Below, piece after piece: positions 8,785-16,641 of a stretch of 61,811 nucleotides of DNA (position 1 is its first letter; each line of letters opens with the position of its first letter). This stretch comes from Lachnospiraceae bacterium UBA5902 (GTDB lineage Bacteria; Bacillota; Clostridia; Lachnospirales; Lachnospiraceae). Location: NCBI GenBank assembly GCA_002431865.1, contig DJEI01000085.1, positions 1 to 61,811 on the forward strand, given 5' to 3'. Both the position numbers and the translations under genes were made by a program. Below the pieces are notes generated by a model. That model saw only the letters and a program-made list of their open reading frames with translations. It had not been told where the DNA came from and made no database searches.

Positions 8785-10692
8785 ATGACAAAAAAAGAGG
8801 CAGAGGCAGCAATTACATATTTGAAGGAAATATTTGATATTGTTCGGATCGTGGATGCAGAGGCACTGCGCGTTGTCGAGGACGATAAGCTGTTGGATTG
8901 CCGCTGCTATGATTTCTGGAACCGCGGACACCAGTGCGAAAACTGTATTTCGCGAAAAGTGCTGCGGCATAAGGGACAGAAGTCCAAACTGGAATATATC
9001 GACAACGATATCTTTCAGGTAATCGCAAAATATCTGGAGGTCGATGGAAAACCGTATGTCATGGAAATGATCGAAAAGATCGATGCCGATGACTTCGTTG
9101 ATTACGAAGACGGAGAACGCCTGGTAGGCAGGATCACCGGATATGCAGAGAAGCTGTATGAGGATGTGCTGACCGGCACATACAACCGGAGATATTACGA
9201 GGACGAGATCAAAGGACAGAAGCTGCAGGCAGGTATCGCGGTCATTGATATCGACGATTTCAAGATTTACAACGACGCGTATGGACACAGTGCAGGTGAT
9301 ATGGCGCTGACAACGACGGCACGTGTGATCAACCAGTGTATTCGCGAGGGAGATATACTGATTCGGTATGGCGGCGATGAGTTTCTGCTGGTTCTGCCGA
9401 ATCTCAAGGAATCTGCACTGAAGAAGGTATTACAGCGTATCTGCGAGGAAGTACATAAGTGTGATGTGCCGGGCTATGCGAAGATGCAGTTGTCCGTCAG
9501 CATCGGTGGAGTCGTGACCGGCGTGGAGTCGACCGATGAGTCGGTGCGCCGGGCAGATAAGATGATGTATCTGGCGAAGAATCATAAGAACATGGTTGTC
9601 ACAGAGCATGACGCGATTGTGGATGGGAAAGAATCGTTTGATATTGGTACAATCAAATCCCGGATTCTGATCGTGGATGACTCAGATATTAACCGAGAAC
9701 TGATTTCTGAGATGCTGCAAGGCGATTATGGTATTATCGAAGCGACAAATGGAATTGAGTGCCTGGACAAAATCCGGGTATATGGAAATGAGATATCCTT
9801 GATACTGCTCGATATTGTTATGCCGGAGATGGATGGATTTGAAGTGCTCGAGGAGATGAACCGGAGACATTGGATTGAGGATATTCCGGTTATCATGATC
9901 TCAAATGAAGATTCTGAGGCAGTTATCCGAAAGGCATATGAGATGGGGGTTTCGGATTATATCAGCCGCCCGTTTGATGCGAAAGTTGTCTACCAGAGAG
10001 TATTCAATACGATCAAATTATATGCCAAGCAGCGGCGGCTTGTCTCGCTTGTGTCGGAGCATATGTACGAGAAAGAAAAAAATAACCGCATGATGGTGAA
10101 TATAATGAGCCAGATCGTGGAATTCCGAAATGGCGAGAGTGGTATGCATGTGTTACATATCAATGAAATCACACGGATGCTGCTCGAACGGTTGGTGCAG
10201 AAAACCGATGCGTATCCGCACCTGTGGGAAAAACGCAATCTGATTGTGACGGCATCGTCACTGCACGATATTGGAAAGATCGGCATTGACGAGGCAATCC
10301 TGAACAAACCAGGCAAGCTGACAGCTGAGGAATTTTCTATCATGAAAACTCATACAACGATTGGTTCTTCCATGTTGGATAATCTGGAATATTATCAGGA
10401 TGAGGAGTTGGTAAAGGTTGCCAGAGAAATTTGCCGCTCCCATCATGAACGGTATGACGGAAAAGGGTATCCGGACGGCTTGAAGGGGGATGAAATACCG
10501 ATTTCGGCACAGCTCGTTTCTGTGGCAGATGTGTATGACGCACTGACTTCGGCGCGTGTATATAAACCGGCATTCTCCCATGAGATGTCGATGGAGATGA
10601 TCTTAAATGGCGAATGTGGTGCATTTAACCCGATTCTGATTGAATGTCTGGTAGATATTCAGGATCAGTTAAAGGCAATGAAAATGAAATAA
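8785..10692 (+). CDS. GGDEF-REC-HD-GYP cyclic-di-GMP protein
   Basis: 635 residues, cytoplasmic, no membrane segment. Residues 1-115 are a PAS-like head with a Cys-rich stretch (CRCYDFWNRGHQCENCIS) that could bind metal. A GGDEF domain follows at about 125-275: the active site reads RYGGDEF and the inhibitory RxxD site is REGD five residues before it, so diguanylate cyclase activity with product inhibition is expected. A receiver domain spans about 290-410 (ILIVDDSD, LLDIVMPEMDG). An HD-GYP phosphodiesterase occupies about 440-635, with LHDIGKIG and HHERYDGKGYPDGL intact. Opposed synthesis and hydrolysis are thus arranged around a phosphorylation switch. The frame is intact although the flanking sensory genes are broken. 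Its likely phosphodonor was the hybrid kinase whose remains lie upstream. Confidence 0.9.
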   Translation: MTKKEAEAAITYLKEIFDIVRIVDAEALRVVEDDKLLDCRCYDFWNRGHQCENCISRKVLRHKGQKSKLEYIDNDIFQVIAKYLEVDGKPYVMEMIEKIDADDFVDYEDGERLVGRITGYAEKLYEDVLTGTYNRRYYEDEIKGQKLQAGIAVIDIDDFKIYNDAYGHSAGDMALTTTARVINQCIREGDILIRYGGDEFLLVLPNLKESALKKVLQRICEEVHKCDVPGYAKMQLSVSIGGVVTGVESTDESVRRADKMMYLAKNHKNMVVTEHDAIVDGKESFDIGTIKSRILIVDDSDINRELISEMLQGDYGIIEATNGIECLDKIRVYGNEISLILLDIVMPEMDGFEVLEEMNRRHWIEDIPVIMISNEDSEAVIRKAYEMGVSDYISRPFDAKVVYQRVFNTIKLYAKQRRLVSLVSEHMYEKEKNNRMMVNIMSQIVEFRNGESGMHVLHINEITRMLLERLVQKTDAYPHLWEKRNLIVTASSLHDIGKIGIDEAILNKPGKLTAEEFSIMKTHTTIGSSMLDNLEYYQDEELVKVAREICRSHHERYDGKGYPDGLKGDEIPISAQLVSVADVYDALTSARVYKPAFSHEMSMEMILNGECGAFNPILIECLVDIQDQLKAMKMK

Positions 10693-10725
10693 AAAGAATA
10701 CAGTTACGAAGGAGAAATGAACGTT

Positions 10726-11108
10726 ATGAAGAAACGAATTTTGGGAATGTGTATGGCAGCAGCTCTGCTTGTATCTTCCATGACCGGATGTGGAAAATCT
10801 GATGGAATAAAGAAGGTAAAGCTTGATCCGGATAATCCGGTATCCCTGACGATCTGACAACCATTATGTCTGATTTTGACGACACGAAGTTTTATATGCC
10901 GAAGACATTTGAAAATGGATACGGCGCACGTAAGATATTAGATTATAATCTGTCAGATAAGGCAGCTTCAGATAAGTAAGCCATCGACGAGGCCGTTGCC
11001 AGAGGGGCTTCGAGAGAAGACACTGTTAAGCCATACATCACAGATGAGTCATTTGATGCATGGTATGAGTCATTCTGCAATGCATTGACAGACGCGGCAG
11101 GACAGTAA
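10726..11108 (+). pseudogene. Degraded solute-binding lipoprotein
   Basis: It begins with a good ribosome binding site (GAAGGAG) and a clear lipoprotein signal, MKKRILGMCMAAALLVSSMTGCGKS, but stops after 43 codons at a TGA (10855-10857). The motif VSLTI just before that stop is where intact family-1 binding proteins usually continue with W/HYY. A second piece at 10866-11108 ends with AIDEAVARGASREDTVKPYITDESFDAWYESFCNALTDAAGQ, like the C-terminus of such a protein, and holds an in-frame TAA at 10977. Most of the middle is missing. It is followed directly by a broken sensor gene, a pairing common in this family. Confidence 0.6.
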
Positions 11109-11150
11109 GCGGCGTGGCTTGCAAAAGAGTGTGGGAACGGAGAATGTGGA

Positions 11151-11913
11151 GTGAAGAAAAAGAAATCTATTGCCAAGATATTTATGCTGCCAATTCTGGC
11201 ACTTATATTGATACAGGGATTATTTCCGTTTTTCACGTTAGTGTTTTGCGGGATCCGGAAGAATCTGGAACAAAATGTAATATTGGTCGACAGTCATATG
11301 GTCGAGAACCGTCAGGTTGTATTGCAAAATGATATGGTTAACCAGTGAAGCAGCATCTATAAGGAGAGTGATTCCCTGGATGCTGCACTGGAGACGGTGC
11401 TGCAGTATCACAGCACATCGGGACTTTTTTGGTGCTTGGAAATGATACACCGACGGACGAAGCAGGAAAATATAACGTTTTTTTGTCCGGGATTCGGATC
11501 TGTAGACCAAGGTATCTTCGAATACCAATCTGTTGTTAGAGAGAGGAAGCAAGAAACTGTCACAAGAGATGGATATTTCGTTAGATAGCCCGTGGACAGG
11601 AAAATTCACATTTGAAGGATACGGCAACCGGGAGGCAGATGCGTTTTTCTATGAGCCGTATCTGGCGGCAAAGCAGTATCCAATCCTTGATATGGTGAAT
11701 CTTGGATATTGGTCGAAGCCATTCATCTTAGAGGATCAGGCGGTCGATAATCATAGTATGATCACGTATTCCGTGCCGCTTGTGTATGATGGCGTTGTCG
11801 GCGTGGAGATTGGCGAGAAATATTTGCAGAGTTATTTCTCTGTCCGGGATCTCGATAAGGAGTTAAATGCAGGGTATGCGCTTGCAATTGACAAGGGCGG
11901 AAATAAATATTAA
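11151..11913 (+). pseudogene. Degraded transmembrane sensor (Cache-type ectodomain)
   Basis: The first piece, 11151-11348, encodes a positively charged start, a membrane segment (IFMLPILALILIQGLFPFFTLVF) and the beginning of an ectodomain, ending at TGA where a Trp codon would fit (VNQ-stop-SSIYKES). After frame changes the ectodomain resumes at about 11533-11913 (LSQEMDISLDSPWTGKFTFEGYGN ... YSVPLVYDGVVGVEIGEKYLQSYF). It then stops before the second membrane segment and any cytoplasmic GGDEF or kinase domain. At least one premature stop, a frameshift and a 3' truncation are visible. Confidence 0.6.
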
Positions 11914-11918
11914 GTATC

Positions 11919-11947
11919 GAATATTTCTTTCGATTTTCCACATACTA
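11919..11947 (+). promoter_or_regulatory. Sigma-G type promoter of spoVT
   Basis: GAATA at 11919-11923 and CATACTA at 11941-11947, 17 nt apart, fit the forespore sigma-G pattern (GHATR, 17-18 nt, CATWHTA) at every position. spoVT is a sigma-G gene in Bacillus subtilis. Confidence 0.75.
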
Positions 11948-12001
11948 CCCATACAGTACAAAAATGGAAAGTATGTCAGGAGAACAGGAGGAAATAATCA
12001 A

Positions 12002-12550
12002 ATGAAAGCAACAGGAATTGTCAGACGGATCGATGAGCTTGGCAGAATTGTCGTTCCGAAGGAGATACGGCGCGTGTTACGGATTCGGGAAGGCGATCCA
12101 TTGGAAATATTTACAGACAAAGACGGAGAAATCGTGCTCAAAAAATATTCGCCGATTGGAGAACTTTCTGTATTTGCACAGGAATATGTTGATGCGATCG
12201 CGGCAAGTCTCGGCTGTGGCGTGTGTGTCTGTGACCGGGATCAGATCATCGCAGTAGCAGGAATACCAAAGAAGGATTTACTCGGTAAATCTCTGCACCG
12301 GGAGTTGGAGGATGCAATCAATGACCGGGAAGCAATCCTGGCGCGGAAAGGTGAAAAGAAATTTATCAAGATTCTTGGACATGGCGATAACGAATACGAT
12401 GGAGAAATCGTGCAGACGATTATTTGCGAGGGCGATGCTATCGGTGCGGTAATTTTGCTCAGCCGGGAAGGAAGCAGGCAAATCGGCGAATCTGAGGTAA
12501 AAGCGGCGGCAATTGCAGCGAAATTCCTTGGGAAACAGATGGAAGGGTAA
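12002..12550 (+). CDS. spoVT: Stage V sporulation protein T
   Basis: 182 residues. An AbrB/MazE swapped-hairpin DNA-binding domain occupies residues 1-50 (MKATGIVRRIDELGRIVVPKEIRRVLRIREGDPLEIF), followed by a GAF-like C-terminal domain. SpoVT is a forespore transcription factor that tunes sigma-G genes late in sporulation and acts as a tetramer on DNA. A longer frame starts at 11867, but the ATG at 12002 has AGGAGG at a proper distance and gives the canonical N-terminus. It opens the conserved sporulation/division block and is separated from hup by a terminator and a new promoter. Confidence 0.95.
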   Translation: MKATGIVRRIDELGRIVVPKEIRRVLRIREGDPLEIFTDKDGEIVLKKYSPIGELSVFAQEYVDAIAASLGCGVCVCDRDQIIAVAGIPKKDLLGKSLHRELEDAINDREAILARKGEKKFIKILGHGDNEYDGEIVQTIICEGDAIGAVILLSREGSRQIGESEVKAAAIAAKFLGKQMEG

Positions 12551-12574
12551 AATTAACGTCGAAATTCCCAAAAA

Positions 12575-12598
12575 GTGCCAAAAACTTGGCTTTTTTCC
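12575..12598 (+). terminator. spoVT terminator
   Basis: GCCAA and TTGGC pair around a 4-5 nt loop and run into TTTTTT. The stem is short; the T-run is good. Confidence 0.65.
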
Positions 12599-12627
12599 TT
12601 GACAAACAAAGGGCAACAAGGTATAAA
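12599..12627 (+). promoter_or_regulatory. Sigma-A promoter of hup
   Basis: TTGACA at 12599-12604 and TATAAA at 12622-12627, 17 nt apart. A strong promoter suits an abundant nucleoid protein; the leader is about 90 nt. Confidence 0.8.
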
Positions 12628-12724
12628 TATGCGTAGGGCTTTGTTGGCAAAGCTGATAAAAACAAGATTCGACCGCGGGGGATGTGGTCAGGAAACATCG
12701 TTTTATTTATAGGAGGAAATTTCG

Positions 12725-12997
12725 ATGAACAAGAATGAATTAGTTGCAAAGATGGCTGAGAAGGCTGGACTTAAGAAGACAGAAGCTGAGAAAGCACTTA
12801 AGGCTTTCACAGAGACAGTAGCAGAAGAGTTAAAGAATGGTGAGAAGATCCAGTTAGTTGGATTTGGTACATTTGAAGTAGCTGAGAGACCTGCTCGTGA
12901 GGGACGTAACCCAAGAACAGGTGAGACAATGAAGATCGCTGCTTCTAAGTCTCCTAAGTTCAAGGCTGGTAAGGCTTTAAAGGATTCTTTAAACTAA
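12725..12997 (+). CDS. hup: HU-family DNA-binding protein
   Basis: 90 residues, the exact HU length. It begins MNKNELVAKMAEKAGLKKTEAEKALKAF and carries the family signature GFGTFEVAERPAREGRNPRTGE, with the proline at the tip of the DNA-bending arm. HU binds and bends DNA as a dimer across the nucleoid. Codon use is strongly biased (GCT, CTT, AAG), as for a highly expressed gene. It has its own promoter and terminator and sits in the usual Clostridia location between spoVT and rqcP. Confidence 0.97.
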   Translation: MNKNELVAKMAEKAGLKKTEAEKALKAFTETVAEELKNGEKIQLVGFGTFEVAERPAREGRNPRTGETMKIAASKSPKFKAGKALKDSLN

Positions 12998-13031
12998 TCT
13001 GATTCTTATCCGAAAAGATTTTTCGATAAAG

Positions 13032-13067
13032 AGTGAAAAGCTGTCGCATGCTGCGGCAGCTTTTTCA
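13032..13067 (+). terminator. hup terminator
   Basis: AAGCTGTCGCA pairs with TGCGGCAGCTT (one mismatch) around a 3-nt loop, then TTTTTC. Confidence 0.85.
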
Positions 13068-13096
13068 TATGAGAGGAAAGTAAGGAGGAACGTGCT

Positions 13097-13336
13097 ATGC
13101 GTTTAGACAAATATTTAAAGGTATCGCGTCTGATCAAGCGTCGTACGGTTGCGAACGATGCGTGTGATGCAGGCAGAGTCATGGTCAATGATAAGGTTGT
13201 CAAAGCGTCCTATGATGTGAAGCCTGGCGATGTGATCGAGATATCATTTGGCAATAAATCGGTAAAGGTCAAGGTCACAATGATCGCGGATTCCACGAAA
13301 AAGGAAGATGCAAAAGAGATGTTTGAATATCTTTGA
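13097..13336 (+). CDS. rqcP: S4-domain RNA-binding protein RqcP (YabO)
   Basis: 79 residues forming a single S4 domain: MRLDKYLKVSRLIKRRTVANDACDAGRVMVNDKVVKASYDVKPGDVIEI. In Bacillus the homologue (formerly YabO) binds stalled 50S subunits and helps RqcH add poly-alanine tails in ribosome-associated quality control; it is also related to the heat-shock protein Hsp15. The start has AAGGAGGAA nine bases upstream. It keeps the conserved position between hup and yabP. Confidence 0.93.
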   Translation: MRLDKYLKVSRLIKRRTVANDACDAGRVMVNDKVVKASYDVKPGDVIEISFGNKSVKVKVTMIADSTKKEDAKEMFEYL

Positions 13337-13351
13337 TGGATGGTAGAAGGC

Positions 13352-13391
13352 TCATAAATCGCAGAGTAACTGCATATATTTATGCTATAAT
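13352..13391 (+). promoter_or_regulatory. Sigma-E candidate plus extended -10 promoter before yabP
   Basis: TCATAAA at 13352-13358 and CATATATT at 13373-13380, 14 nt apart, resemble a sigma-E mother-cell promoter; yabP is sigma-E dependent in Bacillus. Just downstream TGCTATAAT (-10 at 13386-13391) is an extended -10 of the vegetative type. Either or both may act. Confidence 0.55.
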
Positions 13392-13409
13392 AAGTGTGCA
13401 GGAGCATAC

Positions 13410-13673
13410 ATGGAAAGTCATATGATACATATTACACAACGCGCACATATGAGCCTCACCGGACTGGAAAAGGTGATATCGATGGAACCGGAGCTTGTTG
13501 AGGTAGAAACGACAGCAGATCATCTTGCCATCAAGGGGCAGAATCTGCACGCAGAGAAGCTGGATATGGAGAAGGGTGAACTCCAGTTGACCGGAACGAT
13601 ACAGGGGATGCTTTATTCGGACAAAAAGGGAAAGAAGAAAGCCGCGGCGATCGCCAAACGGCTGTTTCGATAA
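13410..13673 (+). CDS. yabP: Sporulation protein YabP
   Basis: 87 residues: MESHMIHITQRAHMSLTGLEKVISMEPELVEVETTADHLAIKGQNLHAEKLDMEKGELQLTGTIQGMLYSD. This is the YabP/YqfC beta-rich family, whose members localise to the forming spore and are needed for its assembly. It is followed with no gap by yabQ, so the two are translationally coupled. Confidence 0.9.
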   Translation: MESHMIHITQRAHMSLTGLEKVISMEPELVEVETTADHLAIKGQNLHAEKLDMEKGELQLTGTIQGMLYSDKKGKKKAAAIAKRLFR

Positions 13674-14048
13674 TTGACAGATGTATTGATACGACAGGGT
13701 GCCATGTTTATCATGAGTGTTGCCGTGGGAATCGCCCTCACACTGTCGTATGATCTTTTGCGTGTATTTCGGCGCGTGGTATCTCATAATTCAATTTTAA
13801 TAGCGATGGAGGATGTCTGTTTCTGGCTGATCTGGACCTACGTGACGTTGGAGTGCATCCACGTATATGGGGATGGTGTGCTGCATTGGTACATGGCAAT
13901 CGGTATTTTGTTTGGCGTTATTTTGTTCCATTACACTATAAGTTGTACCTTGCTGAAATCTGTAAACAATATCTTGTACAAGGTAAAAAAATCCGCGAAA
14001 AAGCACAAGAAATTGTTGAAAAATAGCGATAATAAGGGTAAAATGTAA
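13674..14048 (+). CDS. yabQ: Spore cortex protein YabQ
   Basis: 124 residues with four hydrophobic segments and a basic tail (KVKKSAKKHKKLLKNSDNKGKM). The YabQ pattern shows in MSVAVGIALTLSYDLLRVFRRVV. Bacillus YabQ sits in the outer forespore membrane and is required for cortex formation. The start is uncertain: TTG at 13674 abuts the yabP stop and fits coupling, while an in-frame ATG lies at 13704. Confidence 0.88.
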   Translation: MTDVLIRQGAMFIMSVAVGIALTLSYDLLRVFRRVVSHNSILIAMEDVCFWLIWTYVTLECIHVYGDGVLHWYMAIGILFGVILFHYTISCTLLKSVNNILYKVKKSAKKHKKLLKNSDNKGKM

Positions 14049-14073
14049 ATATCTTTAGGTATGAAAAGTGGGT

Positions 14074-14391
14074 ATGGAAATGGCAAAAAGCAGTACAAAA
14101 AAATCAGTTCGATATCGTCAGTCACCGGTGATCACATTTCTGGTTGTTGCGGCGGTTATATTTATATGTGTGACTTCGATTGTGCGTGCGACAAGTCTTC
14201 ACACGAAGAGTAAGCAGTTAGCAGAGACTGAGAAAACGATGGAGTTGAAGGTCGAAGAGGCAAAGCAGGAGCAGGCGGATCTCGATGCACAGGAGAAATA
14301 TATGCAGACGAATGAATATATAGAGGACGTGGCAAAGGACAAGCTTGGATTAGTGAAACCAGATGAGCTGGTTATCCGTCCGGCAGAATAA
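14074..14391 (+). CDS. divIC: Septum formation initiator DivIC/FtsB
   Basis: About 105 residues. A basic N-terminus is followed by one membrane segment (VITFLVVAAVIFICVTSIVRA), then a coiled coil rich in Glu/Lys/Gln, and the family end motif EYIEDVAKDKLGLVKPDELV. DivIC works with FtsL and DivIB in the divisome to activate septal wall synthesis. Three in-frame starts (GTG 14068, ATG 14074, ATG 14080) are close together with no decisive ribosome binding site. Position between yabQ and spoIIE is the conserved one. Confidence 0.92.
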   Translation: MEMAKSSTKKSVRYRQSPVITFLVVAAVIFICVTSIVRATSLHTKSKQLAETEKTMELKVEEAKQEQADLDAQEKYMQTNEYIEDVAKDKLGLVKPDELVIRPAE

Positions 14392-14418
14392 ATGAATCCG
14401 AGATAAGAAGTTGATAAG

Positions 14419-14447
14419 CTTCCGGCAGAGTGCCGGAAGTTTTTTTG
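14419..14447 (+). terminator. divIC terminator
   Basis: CTTCCGGCA pairs with TGCCGGAAG around a 3-nt loop, followed by TTTTTTT. It separates divIC from spoIIE. Confidence 0.9.
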
Positions 14448-14574
14448 CGTAAAAATGTCTATAAATTCTATCTCCCAGCTGTCACTGTTAGACATACACA
14501 GATGGAAGAATTGTATAAACTTGTATGGCAAATTTGAAACAGACGGAAACCATCTGGTAGAGGGGATTGAGAAA

Positions 14575-16572
14575 ATGAAAGTGGCGAAGCTTTTTTCTGG
14601 TAGTGCAGATATTCTGATTTCATATTGTGTGGGACATTGCAGTCTGCTTGACACAGCACCATTTGGAACGGCAATCATTGGTGCGGGCAGTGCCTGTGGG
14701 AGAAGTCCATGGATGTTGCTGCTCGGATTGCTCGGCGCATTTTTTGAGCAGGGTGGTTTTGAGAAACAGGGACAGAGGATCTATCCACTGATCTGGGTGA
14801 TGGCAGCTGTGCTTGTACGCGTCAGAAAGCTGCAGCTATTGTATCCACGTTCGTTTCTGTTGTCTGTCCTTGTCGGACTGGAGACGATCGTTCTTCAGAT
14901 CGGTGCGGCGTTCTGGCTGCCGGGGGCAATCGGAATCCCTTTGGCGTGCGCAGAAGGTGCATTCGTTTTTTCTTTTATGTTATCATATTGCTTTTCTTAT
15001 CGGAATCTGAGTGGGGATAAGCTCCTTTTTTTAACAGACACCCAGACGATGCTTGCGGTGCTGATTCTTGGAACAACCGTACTTGCCGGGATGCCGGTTC
15101 AGCTTGGTGGAGTCGTCGAGGTGCTTGCGAGCGTGTGCCTGTTTACAATCTTTTATATATCGTATCGGTTTGGATTTTCGGCTGGCGTTTCCTGGGCGGC
15201 AATCTCCGGCGCGATCTATGCTCTTCGAACTGACGATATGCAAATGCTTGCTGCGTGGGTATTTCTTGCAGTACTTGTAAATGGACTGACGGAGTTTCTA
15301 CATATGGGACGGTATGGGAGCGTTCTGATTTTTGCGGCGAGTGATTGCCTGCTTGGATATTTTGCTTTTCCACAGATGCTTTCAGAGGCTGGTATCAAGG
15401 CAATCGTGACGGCAGTGTTTGTGCTGCTTTTTTTGCCGGGGCGTCTGTTTGTGCAGCTGCGTGCCCAAGGGGATGCAGGGGCATTTTCCGGGGCAGAATG
15501 GGGCAAGCTTACGCTTTCCCGCGTGCGCAGCTTCTCGGATGCGTTGAAACGGATTGATTATACGTTTGCAGGAACCGGGGGACAGCGGATTGGATTTTCG
15601 CAGATTGGAACGATGCTGGAGGATTTTACAAAGCAGTTGGACCGCCCTGTTGCGATGCGCAAGGATGCGGAGACGGCAATCGTGTCTGAGCTTGGCAGGA
15701 TGGGCGTACATGTGAAATCTTTGACGCTCTTAAAGGCGCAGAATGGCAGATACCAGCTCTATGCGGATGCCCGCGTGGGACGTGGCAGACTGGTCGGTGC
15801 AGAGGCAGTGCGGAAGATTGCAAGCAGGGAGACGGGAATCCCTTTTGAGATCGGGGACGAAAGCCGCCAGATAGTTGGACGGAGCTATGACCTTGTCGTA
15901 TTGAACCAGAAGCCTGCGTTCCGCATTCAGACTGCCGCCCGCCGTCTTTCCTGTCAGGAGGATGTGATATCGGGGGACAATTTTTATATTGGGAATCTGA
16001 AGAATGGACAGGCGCTTGTGATGATTGCTGATGGCATGGGAAATGGTGTGCAGGCGGCAAAAGACAGCGAGGCACTGCTCTCTGCGGTTGAGGAACTTGT
16101 TATGACCGGATTTGAACAGGAAATGGCAGTGCGGCTTGTGAATGCGTATCTGGCAGAGAAAAATAAGGGGGAGCATTTTACAACACTGGATATGCTGCTG
16201 CTGGATCTGTACACAGGAGTTGGACATCTGGTAAAATACGGTGCCGCAACAACTTATGTGTGCCGGGGAAACTGGATGGAGTGTATCAAATCGACATCGC
16301 TTCCGGTTGGGGTAATGGAGGATGCCGGATGCGAGTGCAGCAGTAAGAAATATTATGCCGGCGATCTGATTGTCATGGTGAGTGATGGCGTGCTGGACAG
16401 TATTTTGTTTGAAAATAAAGATGATTATATGCACAATCTGCTCGAAGAGTTAAAGGATGAAGAGCCAGAAACAGTGGTGGAGGCGGTTATTCAGGATATC
16501 CGGAGCGTGTGCGGAAAACGATTGAAGGATGATGCGACGATTATTGTGTGCAAGGTCATGAAAAAACTGTGA
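14575..16572 (+). CDS. spoIIE: Stage II sporulation protein E (PP2C phosphatase)
   Basis: About 665 residues from the chosen start (MKVAKLFSG..., preceded by AGGGGATTGAG); an earlier ATG at 14455 lies right after a terminator and is less likely. The N-terminal part has about ten hydrophobic segments (residues ~15-290), then a linker domain and a C-terminal PPM/PP2C phosphatase at ~440-665 with GDNFYIGNLKNGQALVMIADGMGNG and VMVSDGVLD supplying the metal-binding aspartates. SpoIIE sits at the polar septum and dephosphorylates SpoIIAA to release sigma-F in the forespore. It is shorter than the Bacillus protein (827 residues). Confidence 0.94.
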   Translation: MKVAKLFSGSADILISYCVGHCSLLDTAPFGTAIIGAGSACGRSPWMLLLGLLGAFFEQGGFEKQGQRIYPLIWVMAAVLVRVRKLQLLYPRSFLLSVLVGLETIVLQIGAAFWLPGAIGIPLACAEGAFVFSFMLSYCFSYRNLSGDKLLFLTDTQTMLAVLILGTTVLAGMPVQLGGVVEVLASVCLFTIFYISYRFGFSAGVSWAAISGAIYALRTDDMQMLAAWVFLAVLVNGLTEFLHMGRYGSVLIFAASDCLLGYFAFPQMLSEAGIKAIVTAVFVLLFLPGRLFVQLRAQGDAGAFSGAEWGKLTLSRVRSFSDALKRIDYTFAGTGGQRIGFSQIGTMLEDFTKQLDRPVAMRKDAETAIVSELGRMGVHVKSLTLLKAQNGRYQLYADARVGRGRLVGAEAVRKIASRETGIPFEIGDESRQIVGRSYDLVVLNQKPAFRIQTAARRLSCQEDVISGDNFYIGNLKNGQALVMIADGMGNGVQAAKDSEALLSAVEELVMTGFEQEMAVRLVNAYLAEKNKGEHFTTLDMLLLDLYTGVGHLVKYGAATTYVCRGNWMECIKSTSLPVGVMEDAGCECSSKKYYAGDLIVMVSDGVLDSILFENKDDYMHNLLEELKDEEPETVVEAVIQDIRSVCGKRLKDDATIIVCKVMKKL

Positions 16573-16641
16573 ATCGCTATACGAAAGGTATTGTTTGTGC
16601 TAATATAAGAATGGTAAAAACTGACAAATGACGGAGTATGT

